Source: Pseudomonadota bacterium (lineage in GTDB: Bacteria > Myxococcota_A > Polyangia > Polyangiales > Polyangiaceae). From it: 64,000 nucleotides of DNA. The position numbers and the translations under genes are program-made. A model generated the notes under the pieces. The model saw only the letters and a program-made list of their open reading frames with translations. It searched no databases and had not been told where the DNA came from. Each line of letters begins with the position of its first letter. Within the stretch, counting starts at the first letter, position 1. Below, one piece after another: positions 1 to 9,200 of this stretch. The DNA is taken from assembly GCA_023398955.1 (NCBI GenBank), contig JAEWRL010000177.1, positions 1-64,000 of the forward strand, read 5' to 3'.

Positions 1-300
1 TGCCCGTTCCTCTGGGGCGCCCGAACTCAGTCCCAGGTTGTGCGCTATCCACGGCCGCCTCACCGGGTAGCCGGCTATTGGCGCGCGCCAACGCGCCACT
101 GGACTCCAAACGTCGAACCTCGACTGAGCGTTAATCGCTCCACCTGGCGTGGCTCGTCAACGGTTGTCTGCCGAGAATGTGAGCTCTCGTCCATCGCGTG
201 GTTCGCTTCTGCCAAGCACGCGCCAAGACTGGGTCATTTCTCCCGAGCATACCCGGGCCATTTCTCCCGAGCGCTGAAGCCAGTCGCGCAACTCCATCAG
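1..300. other. left-edge stretch without a recognisable gene
   Basis: No coding signal that I recognise precedes the reverse-transcriptase remnant. An open frame on the + strand runs through this stretch into the remnant, but its first 85 or so residues look like random GC-rich translation. There is a short direct repeat, 'gccatttctcccgagc', near 251-272 with a similar copy just before it. This may be the decayed upstream part of the same mobile element. Confidence 0.4.
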
Positions 301-880
301 TTCGCGGGGCTTCGCTCCAGAACTGATGCGCTCGCGGCGATAAAGGGCGGTCTGCGAGCGGGTTGTAAGGAGGTTTACGACGCAGATCTCAAGGGTTTCT
401 TCGACTCGATTCCCCATGACAAGCTATACTGCTGGCGGTCGGGATGCGGATAGCGGACGGAGCAGTGTTGAAGCTGATACGTCAGTGCTTCCGAACACAG
501 GTCGTTGACCAGCGGACAGGTGGCCTTCCCCGTCGAAGCGTGTGAGTTTCCTGGGCGATTTGGCGTTTTCTTGGCCCGTGAGGGGAGCCTTCCCAGGGTT
601 GGGTCCCCGATGCGTCGAGCTTTGCGCATTCCCTGCGATCGCTCAACCACGAGGTCCTGGATTGCCCACGGCGGGCTCTACCCACCGCAACAGAGCAACA
701 CCAGCCAAGTCGGGCTTCTGAACCCCATTATGAGCAGAGTTGTCAATTGCGTAAGGGGCGAGATCCCGCCTCTGCTTGCGAACGTCTTTCTACATTGGTT
801 CGGTAAGTTATTTTACAGCTCGGATGGGCCGGGGCAATGGCCCCTACTCTACCGGTTCATCCCCTTCTCGACCTCTCGAG
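301..880 (+). pseudogene. broken group II intron reverse transcriptase/maturase
   Basis: Three separate blocks on the + strand match the palm domain of group II intron-encoded reverse transcriptases (LtrA type). Block 1 (about 301-435) carries the YDADLKGFFDSIPHDKL motif. Block 2 (about 436-541) continues in another frame as LAVGMRIADGAVLKLIRQ and VVDQRTGG, so a frameshift lies near 425-435, and it ends at a TGA. Block 3 (about 750-870) is in a further frame and carries PPLLANVFLHWFGKLF and SSDGPGQW. The catalytic YADD box expected just after block 3 is not recognisable, and the stretch between blocks 2 and 3 is not RT-like. The N-terminal domain, maturase X domain and any intron RNA are not visible. 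This is a dead remnant. The intron 5' part near 61971 could be a relative, but that is not shown. Confidence 0.85.
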
Positions 881-946
881 GTATCTTGTCCTCGAGCGCC
901 CGAGAGTGTTGGCCAGTCGGAGCGGCACCCACCACACAGCCGCCGT

Positions 947-2416
947 TCAGAGGTACGGGCTGAGGAGTCTGGCGAGGCCATCTCGAAGCCGCTCCGAGAG
1001 AGGACGCGCTTCGAGCTCGGCGACGGTGATCTCGCGCGAGGTACGGCGCCGCTCCTCGAACCAGCTTGCGATGGGGATCGCGAGTTCGGAGCCGTAGGCT
1101 TCTACGTTGAACTCGAAGTTGAGGCGTAGGCTGCGAGGGTCCCAATTGGCCGTGCCGATCAGAGACCAAGCATCGTCGACGAGCAGCACCTTGCTGTGGT
1201 CGAAGGGCGGCCGTGACAGGTATACGCGACAACCCGGTTCCAGTACTTCCCAGAGCTGATGGGTGGCGGCCCACTGGACCAGCGGTAGATTGCCACGTTC
1301 TGGAAGCAGAATCTCGACGTCAACGCCTCTCAACGCGGCCACCCCCAAAGCTGTGGCGAGAGCGGAGTCAGGCAGGAAGTAGGGTGTGGCGATCTTGAGG
1401 GATGAGCGGGCGCACGAGACGGCGCCGAGGAGCATGTGGCGGAGCGCATCGAAGTCCTCGTCCGGACCATCCTCGATGCCTCTGGCAAGCAGGGAGCCCG
1501 CGTGCTCGGGCTCGGGAAACCAGGAGTCTCCTTGCAGCCGTTCGCCGGTCGTGAACGACCAGTCTTCGGCGAAACAATCCATGAGGTGCCGGACGATTGG
1601 CCCCGCGAGTCGGAAGTGCAAATCCCGCGCTTGCTCGTTCGAGGCGTACTCGTCGCGAATGTTCATGCCGCCGGTGAAGCCCACCTTCCCATCGACGACG
1701 AGGATCTTGCGATGGTTGCGCAGGTTCAAGAAGGACATCCTCGCTGGTGCCAAGGTTGGAAGGAAGAGCGCTACGCGGACGCCATAACGCTGCAGGCGCT
1801 TGTGGACTGGTGGTCGTGAATAGTGCGAGCCTACAGCGTCGATGAGCACGCGAACCTCTACCCCGCGCTGCACCGCTGCTCGCAGAGCGCGGACGAAGCG
1901 CTGTCCCGTCGCGTCGTCGTCGAAGATGTAGCTACAGAGAGCGATGGCGCTTGTCGCCGCGTCGATGGCTGCGAGCATGGCGGGATAGGCGGCGGGGCCG
2001 CCATCGAGCAGCGCGATAGTATTGCCGGGCACCAGGGGACGGTGGGTAATAGCGTTTCCGAGGCGTGCGAGGGCGGTCAGGTGGGTTGCCCGGGGCAGTG
2101 CTCGAGCCACTGCTGCCGGATCGTGGGAACTTGGGGCTGTCCTCCAGCCGGGAGCTCGCCCCCGCTTGATGCGGAGCGCCTTGGCGCGGCGAGAGATCCG
2201 GTTGATCCCGAGAAGCCAGTACAGCAAGGGACCAATCAGCGGCACCAGCCACGCAAGGGCCACCCACCCGACTGCAGCACGGGTATCACGCTTGCGCAGG
2301 ATGGCGTGGCCGGAGGCCGTAACGCTCAAAGCGAGCGCCAGGATGGTAGCGACGTGCGGCCATGCGGACGTGAGCACCCCAAGCGCGGAAATGGCGAAAG
2401 GCGAGTCGATAGGCAT
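947..2416 (-). CDS. cls: cardiolipin synthase (phospholipase D family)
   Basis: 489 aa, the usual length for bacterial ClsA. It makes cardiolipin from two phosphatidylglycerols at the inner membrane. Two hydrophobic N-terminal segments (about residues 15-35 and 48-68) form the PLDc_N region (AALAWLVPLIGPLLYWL-like), followed by two HKD motifs: NHRKILVVDGKVGFTGG near residue 231 and FDHSKVLLVDD near residue 404. Each is followed by the family Gly/Asn residues (GGMNIRDEY; GTANWDPRSL). Both catalytic HxK...D sets look intact, so an active enzyme is expected. The gene is monocistronic as far as the spacing shows. The RT remnant ends just beyond its stop codon. Assignment to ClsA rather than ClsB/C rests on the N-terminal membrane segments. 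Confidence 0.95.
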   Translation of the reverse strand: MPIDSPFAISALGVLTSAWPHVATILALALSVTASGHAILRKRDTRAAVGWVALAWLVPLIGPLLYWLLGINRISRRAKALRIKRGRAPGWRTAPSSHDPAAVARALPRATHLTALARLGNAITHRPLVPGNTIALLDGGPAAYPAMLAAIDAATSAIALCSYIFDDDATGQRFVRALRAAVQRGVEVRVLIDAVGSHYSRPPVHKRLQRYGVRVALFLPTLAPARMSFLNLRNHRKILVVDGKVGFTGGMNIRDEYASNEQARDLHFRLAGPIVRHLMDCFAEDWSFTTGERLQGDSWFPEPEHAGSLLARGIEDGPDEDFDALRHMLLGAVSCARSSLKIATPYFLPDSALATALGVAALRGVDVEILLPERGNLPLVQWAATHQLWEVLEPGCRVYLSRPPFDHSKVLLVDDAWSLIGTANWDPRSLRLNFEFNVEAYGSELAIPIASWFEERRRTSREITVAELEARPLSERLRDGLARLLSPYL

Positions 2417-2514
2417 GATACCGCTCCACCGCGAAGCGGCGAGCCTCCCTGCTGTCTGACACGCCTTTCACCTCGTGGCACCGACGAACTGCTCGCTCCG
2501 GAGCGCTGGCCGGC

Positions 2515-3330
2515 TCACTGCGTCGTCGGCGCTGGAACGGCGAAGCGACCCCGGTGCCCCGCGCAACCGCAGACCGCGGTGCACCCCGTTGGCGGAGAGA
2601 CGCCGGGCGGGCAAGGTTCGTACGCGCAGGCCATCGCGGGACATGGTTCTTGTCCAGGACCCGGTGCGGCCGGCGGGGGCGCGACAGGCGCTGGCGCTGG
2701 ATCAAGTGGTGGGGCCGGGCTGTCATCTGCCGGCATGGCTATCGTGATCGCCGCCACGCCGCGCGTGCACCAGCTCCCATCCTCGGGCTCGAAGTGCGCG
2801 GCGATGCGATACTCGCCAGGGGGCAGCGCCGCGTTGCATCCGTCACCCGAACTCAGAATGGTGGTGCGGTCGACGACGGCGCTCGCGCCTGGGGGAAGTG
2901 CGACAGAGCGCCTCTCTACCTCTCCTCCGGGGCAGTTTCCCGCCTGACAGGTAGCACCGAGATCGTACCCCGCGGGCAAGCCATGGTAAGTGACGGCAGG
3001 CCCTGGGCACGCGATCACCCAGTTCTTGTCGAGTTGGCGGTCCGTCTTGTTCGTGAGCAAGGTGCTTACCTCATAGGTGCCTTGGGCGACGAGAGTCGCT
3101 GACGTCTTCACCTCCAACTCACAGCGCGCGGAAGCAGCTCCCACGACCGAAGCCACTGGTTCGGTGGACGCTGATGTTGGCGTGACCCCTGGCGATGAGG
3201 CCGTGCTGCAACCCTGTCCCAGCAGCAACGTAGCACTCAGCGCCAAGCGGCTTCGATGCGCGCTAGGAGAGCGATCGAAGCGCTGCGTCGGAGACGGATG
3301 AGAAAAGGTGGTCAGTTCGGTTGCCATCAC
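2515..3330 (-). CDS. putative secreted lipoprotein, Cys-rich C-terminus
   Basis: 271 aa from the first ATG. A signal peptide of lipoprotein type is visible (SRLALSATLLLGQGC, Cys near residue 41). The n-region from the first ATG is long, so the true start may be internal. A beta-rich domain follows (about 70-205) that contains NKTDRQLDKNWVIACPGP and LPPGEYRIAAHFEP. This resembles BsuPI-like or other Ig-fold envelope domains, but I cannot name it firmly. Then comes a Pro/Ala-rich linker and a short C-terminal Cys cluster (CPAMACAYEPCP, TGCTAVCGC). Such a tail is likely disulfide-bonded outside the cytoplasm. Function unknown. Confidence 0.7.
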   Translation of the reverse strand: MMATELTTFSHPSPTQRFDRSPSAHRSRLALSATLLLGQGCSTASSPGVTPTSASTEPVASVVGAASARCELEVKTSATLVAQGTYEVSTLLTNKTDRQLDKNWVIACPGPAVTYHGLPAGYDLGATCQAGNCPGGEVERRSVALPPGASAVVDRTTILSSGDGCNAALPPGEYRIAAHFEPEDGSWCTRGVAAITIAMPADDSPAPPLDPAPAPVAPPPAAPGPGQEPCPAMACAYEPCPPGVSPPTGCTAVCGCAGHRGRFAVPAPTTQ

Positions 3331-3581
3331 GCTCCATGGATAACACGGGAGGGCTTCCCGTTCGGATTCCGCTCGCTGACGGCCGACGGCCGACAGCGAG
3401 GAGAACGCTAGGGGGCGTTCGCTGAGTAGCTAACCTTGTGGTGGCTGGAACGGGTGTTCAGTTTCTGGCTCGGCGCTCGTGCCGTAGGGTCGCTCGCAGA
3501 ACTCTCCTGGTAAGCAGCCCAATGGCCACCAGCTCATCGCAAACCCTGGGCATCGCGCTCGAGGACGAGTAGGAGCCTGCA

Positions 3582-4037
3582 ATGCACGTCATGATCGCCC
3601 TGGATCTATCCGAATCGTCCCCGGCGACCCTCGAGGGCGGCCTCGCACTCGCCATCGGTCTGAGCGCGGAGGTTACTCTGATACACGTCGGGGCGCCCGA
3701 GCCTGGGTTCGTTGGCTACGACGTCGGGCCGGCGACCGTGAGGCAAGCCGTGGCGAACGACCTGCGCCGGGAGCATCGAGAGCTCGACGTGTTTCGGCAG
3801 CAGGTCGAGCAGCGGGGCCTCATAGCTCGAGCCTTGATGGTTCAAGGTGCGACCGTCGAGAGGCTCCTGCAGCAAGTGGCGCGGCTAATGCCCGACTACC
3901 TGGTCGTTGGCACCTCGGGGCATTCTCTCTTGCATGACGTAGTGGTTGGCAGCGTGACGCGTGACCTCTTGCGCTCGGTTTCGATCCCGGTGCTCGTGGT
4001 CCCCACCGGCGCGCCGCATGAAGCGGTGGCTCCTTGA
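3582..4037 (+). CDS. universal stress protein, UspA family
   Basis: 151 aa, one Usp domain. It begins MHVMIALDLSESS (the nucleotide-site Asp) and ends with the ATP-binding signature G-x2-G-x9-G-S, seen as GTSGHSLLHDVVVGSV followed by SIPVLVVP. The signature argues for an ATP-binding (UspFG/MJ0577-type) member. The start ATG has TAGGAG about 6 nt upstream. It is convergent with the FabG-like gene, with only three bases between the stop codons. The partner process is not evident from context. Confidence 0.93.
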   Translation: MHVMIALDLSESSPATLEGGLALAIGLSAEVTLIHVGAPEPGFVGYDVGPATVRQAVANDLRREHRELDVFRQQVEQRGLIARALMVQGATVERLLQQVARLMPDYLVVGTSGHSLLHDVVVGSVTRDLLRSVSIPVLVVPTGAPHEAVAP

Positions 4038-4040
4038 GGC

Positions 4041-4808
4041 TCAGACATTGAGGCCTCCGTCTACGGTCAGCACTTGTCCGGTAATGTACGCGGCCCTTTC
4101 GCTGACCAGGAAGCGGACGGACTCGGCAACTTCCCGAGGTTGCCCTAGGCGGCCAAGCGCGATGCGCCCCACGACCTTACTCGTCTGGACGTCGCGAATC
4201 ATGTCCGTCTCGATGAGCCCGGGACAAACTGCATTGACGGTGATACCGCGCTCCGCAAGCTCCCGAGCCAGCGCCTTCGTGGCGCCGACCAGGCCTGCCT
4301 TGGCGGCCGCGTAGTTGACCTGTCCCCGCTGACCATTGAGGCCCGAGCGGGATACGACGTTGACGATCCGACCCCATCGCGTACGCATCATGGGCAAGAC
4401 GAGGGGCTGAGTAACGTTATAGAATCCGTCGAGGTGAGTCCGCAGTACGGCGTCCCAGTCAGCGCGTTTCATGCCGGCGAGTGGCGCGTCTCGGGTGATA
4501 CCAGCGTTGTTCACGAGTATCTGGATGGGATCCTGCTTCAGGTCGAGCGTGGCGAAGGCGGCGCTCGCTTGCCCTGCATCCGCGACGTCGAAGGGGAGGA
4601 GGTCCGCGTCGCCCCCCATGCGGCGGATCTCGGTCGCCACTTGCTCGGCTGCCTCGTGGCTGTGCCGGTAGTTGACGATGACCCGGCAGCCCTCCTCCGC
4701 CAGGGCGCTTGCGATGGCGGCCCCGAGTCCCCTGCTCGCGCCCGTGACGAGGGCGCGCACGCCGCGCAGGGTTGCCGGAGCAGTAGCCATGCGTCTCCCT
4801 AGCGGCAT
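4041..4808 (-). CDS. fabG: short-chain dehydrogenase, FabG-like 3-oxoacyl-ACP reductase
   Basis: 255 aa (about 249 if it starts at the second Met, MATAPATL). A classical SDR: NAD(P)-binding TGASRGLG near residue 22, NNAG in the middle, a catalytic Ser in VSRSG, and YAAAKAG giving the Tyr-x3-Lys pair. Then come the VCPGLIETDM loop and the C-terminal YITGQVLTVDGGLNV typical of FabG. It likely reduces 3-ketoacyl thioesters, either in fatty acid synthesis or in a secondary pathway. It stands alone here, away from fabD/acpP/fabF, so a specialised role is as likely as the housekeeping one, and the symbol is a family label. Confidence 0.85.
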   Translation of the reverse strand: MPLGRRMATAPATLRGVRALVTGASRGLGAAIASALAEEGCRVIVNYRHSHEAAEQVATEIRRMGGDADLLPFDVADAGQASAAFATLDLKQDPIQILVNNAGITRDAPLAGMKRADWDAVLRTHLDGFYNVTQPLVLPMMRTRWGRIVNVVSRSGLNGQRGQVNYAAAKAGLVGATKALARELAERGITVNAVCPGLIETDMIRDVQTSKVVGRIALGRLGQPREVAESVRFLVSERAAYITGQVLTVDGGLNV

Positions 4809-5025
4809 TGCCCAGCGTGAGCAAGCGCCTCAGCTGGCACGGGCGGCGCCCCCCTTGGCTCGAAGCGTGGCGGAGCGCTGACCCCCGACCGGCGGCCCCG
4901 CCGTCGCTGACATTTCTTGACAATGCTCCCGGGCGCGTCGTTGACAGTGGTGGCGAGGGGGACAAGGCTGGCGGGGAATGACCCGGGCGTTGCCCGCAGC
5001 GACTGGTAGCACTCCCTCGTCAACC

Positions 5026-6285
5026 ATGAAGTTCGTTCACAGCGCCGACGTCCACCTGGATAGCCCGCTACGCGGCCTGGACGCCTACGAAGGTGCTCCC
5101 GTGGCGGAGCTTCGCGGAGCGACGCGTCAGGCCTTCGAGAACCTCGTCAGCCTGTGTATCGACGAGCAGGCCTCGCTTCTCCTTCTGGCAGGTGATCTCT
5201 ACGATGGGGATTGGCCGGACTTCAACACTGGCCTCTACTTTCAGCGGCAGATGGCGCGCCTCGACGCGGCAGGCATCCGTGTCGCGCTCTTGAGCGGCAA
5301 TCACGACGCCGCGAGCCGTATCACGAAGCGTCTACCCATCCCGCGCAATGTGCTCCGCTTCTCGTCGCGTCGCCCGCAGACCTTCTTGCTCGAGGACCTA
5401 GGGGTCGCCTTGCACGGCCAGAGCTTCCCCCAACGGCAGGTCACCGACAACCTGGCGCAGCAGTTCCCCGAGCCAGTCGCAGGGCTGCTGAACATCGGTG
5501 TCTTGCATACGGCGCTCGATGGGAGAGTCGGCCACGATCCCTATGCTCCATGTACCGTCAGCGATCTGGTGGCGCGCGGCTACGACTATTGGGCCCTCGG
5601 GCACGTGCATCAGCGTGAGGTGCTGAGTGAGAACCCCTGGATCGTATTCTGCGGCTGCTTGCAGGGCCGAAACGTGCGCGAGTTGGGGCCCAAGGGCTGC
5701 TCCGTCGTTGTCGCGGAGGAGGGGAGTATCGCGCGGGTCGAGTCTCGTCACGTCGACGTGCTGCGTTGGGCCGTCGTCGCCGTGGAGGCGGGCGGGATCG
5801 TGAGGGAGGACGAGCTGCTCGAGCACATCGCCCGGGCCCTGACGCAGGCCAAGGCCGACGCGGAGGGGCGCATGTTGGCCGTCCGAGTGCGCATCACGGG
5901 AAGCACACAGCTGCATGAACGCTTGCTGCGAGCTCGCCGCGAGCATGTGGAGCAGGTTCGTGCCCTGGGCATCGAGGTCGGCGGCGGGGAGATCTGGGTG
6001 GAGAAGGTACTCGTCGAGACAACCGCCTGGACCTCCGCAGCGCGTGAGCGCCGTGATGATGGGATCGGCGAGCTGCTCGCTGCCATAGGCGACGTGCTCT
6101 CTGCCGACGCGGTGCAGGAGGACCTCCTCCAGGAGCTCGAGCCCGTCCTCGGCAAGCTACCGGCAGACATCATCGGCGACCCCGAACTCTTGAATCCACG
6201 TCGGCGCGAGCACATGAGGGAGCTCATCGCACGAGCCCAAGCCCTACTCCTGGCGCGGTTGGATGGCGCGGAGGGCGGCTCATGA
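5026..6285 (+). CDS. YhaO-like DNA repair metallophosphoesterase (SbcD/Mre11 family)
   Basis: 419 aa from the ATG at 5026 (MKFVHSADVHLDSPL). An upstream in-frame ATG at 4978 would only add a non-conserved tail. The Mre11/SbcD phosphoesterase motifs are all present: SADVHLD, LLLAGDLYDGDW, LLSGNHDAAS, and GHVHQREVL. These supply the two-metal site of a 3'-5' exonuclease. A C-terminal cap domain follows (about 280-419). It overlaps the next gene by 4 nt (ATGA), so the two are translationally coupled. The pairing with a YhaN-type ATPase rather than SbcC marks it as the YhaO lineage, predicted to process DNA ends. Confidence 0.9.
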   Translation: MKFVHSADVHLDSPLRGLDAYEGAPVAELRGATRQAFENLVSLCIDEQASLLLLAGDLYDGDWPDFNTGLYFQRQMARLDAAGIRVALLSGNHDAASRITKRLPIPRNVLRFSSRRPQTFLLEDLGVALHGQSFPQRQVTDNLAQQFPEPVAGLLNIGVLHTALDGRVGHDPYAPCTVSDLVARGYDYWALGHVHQREVLSENPWIVFCGCLQGRNVRELGPKGCSVVVAEEGSIARVESRHVDVLRWAVVAVEAGGIVREDELLEHIARALTQAKADAEGRMLAVRVRITGSTQLHERLLRARREHVEQVRALGIEVGGGEIWVEKVLVETTAWTSAARERRDDGIGELLAAIGDVLSADAVQEDLLQELEPVLGKLPADIIGDPELLNPRRREHMRELIARAQALLLARLDGAEGGS

Positions 6286-9200
6286 GGATACGGTCCTTGC
6301 ACCTGCAGCGGTTCGGGGGGTTCACCGATCACCGCCTGGAGTTCGGGATCGACACCGGCAAGCTTCATCTCGTGTACGGCGCCAACGAGTCCGGGAAGAG
6401 CACCACGCTCAGGGCGATAGGCGATCTGCTCTTCGGTTTCGGACAGCGGACCCCGGACGACTACCTGCACGACAAGAAGGCGCTCCGTGTCGGTGCAGTG
6501 CTCGCTGGCGACGATGGTCGCGACTTGGAACTCTATCGCCGGAAGGGGACCAAGAAGACGCTCCTGGGTCCCGACGGCAAGGAGCTGGACGACGACCTCC
6601 TCGCGCCGCTTCTCGGTGCCGTCGACCGTGCTGCATTCGAGCGCCTCTTCGGCCTCGATCACGCCTGGCTGCGGCGTGGCGGCGAGGAGCTGCTCCGAGG
6701 CGGCGGCAACGTCGCGCTGGGGCTGTTCCAAGCGGCGGCCGGAGTGGCGAGCGTCCGGGAGGTGCAAGGCTCTCTGGCTGCGGAGGCTGATGAGCTGTTC
6801 CGTCCGCGGGGGTCGACGCAGACGATCAACGCCACCCTGAGGCAGCTTCAAGAGGTGCGCACTCGGGTACGTCAGGCTGCCGTTTCAGCGGAGGGGTACC
6901 ACAAATTGGAGCAGGAGCTCGCTGAGGTAGAAGCTCTCCTCGGGGCGCACCAGCAGGGCGTGAGGGAGCTCGAAGCGCGTCGCCGCCAGTGCGAGCGTAC
7001 ACGGCGCGCGCTTGCACCTGTCGCGCAGCGGCAAGCCCTCCTCGCCGAGGCCGAAGCCTTGGCGGCAGTTCCACTGCTCTCGAACGACGCGGCAAGGCAG
7101 CGCGAGGCAGCGGAGGAGCTCCTGCACCGTGCGAGCGCCAAGCTCGAAGCGTCCTCCGCTCGCGAGCTGGCGTTGCGCCGCAAGCGGGACGCCAAAGCGA
7201 TCTCCAAAGAGGTGCTGGATGCCGAGGGCAGGCTGCGCCGCCTTCCCGACCTCTACGCGAAATGGGCGGGTGCCGTCGATGATCTACCGCGGCGCGAGGC
7301 CGAGGAAGTGGCCGCGAGGCGCGCCGTGGAGGGTTTGCTGCGCGCGGCCCGTCTCGATGTGCCCGTCGTCGAGGCAGCGCAAGCAATCCCCCCGAGCTCC
7401 CAGGTGCAGCTCATCCGTCGAGTCGCTGACCAGCGCGACGTGCTCGACGAGCGCCTCTCTCTGTTACGTGGGCGCTTGGACGAGCTCGCGACCGAGCGCG
7501 GCCGCAAGGCGCGACAGCTCGAGGAGCTGCCCGAGGTGATCGGCCCTGAAGCCTTGGAGCGCACCCTCGATGACGTTCGCTCCGCAGGGCTCGCCGAGCG
7601 TGCCCTAGAGCGACTGGAGCGCGCGGCCGCCAGGGAAGGAGAGGAGCTCGGTCAAGCACTCGCAGCACTCCCGCTGTTCCAAGGCAACACCCATGACCTG
7701 CGTGGTTTGCGTGTGCCGGTCGACGGCACCGTGGAGCGCTACGCGAAATCGTGGCACGAGGAGACCTCCGCTCTCGAAGCTGCGCGCCGGAGACTGGACG
7801 AGGCGCGCCAGGCAACCGAGCAGCAGCGCCATGAGGTCCACTCCATTCAAGACCAGGGGGAGCTGCCAACGCAAGGAGCCGTCGAAGCGGCGCGTGCCCG
7901 GCGCGATGACGGATGGAGGATCGTGCGGCGCTGGCACATCGATCCCGTGCATGGAGGGCAAGCTGACCCCTCACACCACGGTGAGGACCTAGCTGTTGTG
8001 GCACGCGAGTTCGATCCTGGGCGTTCCCTGCCGGAAGCATACGAGGCTGCCGTGATCCACGCTGACAAGCTTGGTGATCGGCGTCAGGCCGAGACCGCGC
8101 GCGTCGCGCGCTTCGAGCACGCCTGTGAACGCTTGGCAGCCCAGGAGGCGCATGAGGCAGCGTGTGCGGAGCGCCTGCATGGCGCGGAAGCCGCCGTCGC
8201 GGAGTTGCACCGGCGATGGACCGCCGAATGGACGGGCCTTGGTGCTTCCCCACTGCCGCCCGCCGAGATGAAGGAATGGTTGCGGGCCCGCAGAGAGGTG
8301 CTGACTCGCGCCGAGCGGCTCGAGCACGCCAGGGCTGCCGAGCACGACGAGTTCGCCAAGTTGGACGAGTCACGGCAGCGCTTGACCCGTGCCCTCGAGC
8401 GCTACGGTGTGTCAGTGGCGGAGGGTATATCCCTGGCGGAGCTGCTCGACCTGGGCGACGCCAAGGCGCGGGAGCTGCGCGACGGTATCGAGCGCGTGAA
8501 GAACGTCAAGGATGCGCTCGAACGCTTGGATAGGGAATGGGAGGCAACCCGAACGAAGTTAGGCCAAACGGAGCGCGATCTGGTGGCATGGTCGGAGAAG
8601 TGGGAGGTCGCGCTAGGGGACCTCGCGGGGAGGAATGTCGGCCATCCATTGGAGGTGCGGCGCCTGCTCGACGTCCTCGACGAGCTACGCGTCGAGGTCA
8701 CGAGGTGGCGGGACCTGGACCGGCGGGTCCGCGCCATGCGAGCAGATCGCGACGCCCTGGGCGCGGCCGTGCACGAACTCGTTGTCGCGCTGGCCCCCGA
8801 GCTCAGCGGGCGCCCTCTGCTGGAAGCCGCGGAAAGCCTGATGGCCCTTTTCGAAGAGACGAAGCAGTCGGTGCGCTTTCGCGACACCATTGGCGTCGAG
8901 CTCGACGAAGCCGAAGTCGCAAAGCGTGATGCCGTCCTCGAGATCGAGGCCGCGAGGGCCACCCTGCGTCGGCTCTGTGAGCAGGCGGGCTGCCACGCTC
9001 CGGACGAGCTCCGAATTATCGAGGACAAGGCCCGGCGCAAGCTTCAGGTGGAGCAAGACCTGCGGAGCATCGAGCACCAGCTCCTTGCAGGAGGAGACGG
9101 CCTATCTCTCGATGAACTCGTACGCGAGAGCCAGGCGGTCGATGCCGAGACGCTCCGTGTGGAGAGCGAGCGTCTCGAGGCACTCATCGACGGGGAGCGA

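Noticed and set aside
1823..2947. 374-codon open frame on the + strand
   Set aside because: Lies opposite the cardiolipin synthase and lipoprotein genes; its translation has no family resemblance and is explained by GC-rich codon shadow.
4917..4946. Two TTGACA boxes 24 bp apart before yhaO
   Set aside because: Good -35 sequences, but neither has an acceptable -10 box at 16-18 bp, so no promoter is called.
7411..8373. 320-codon open frame on the minus strand
   Set aside because: Antisense shadow of the YhaN coiled coil; Arg/Ala/Pro-rich with no signal.
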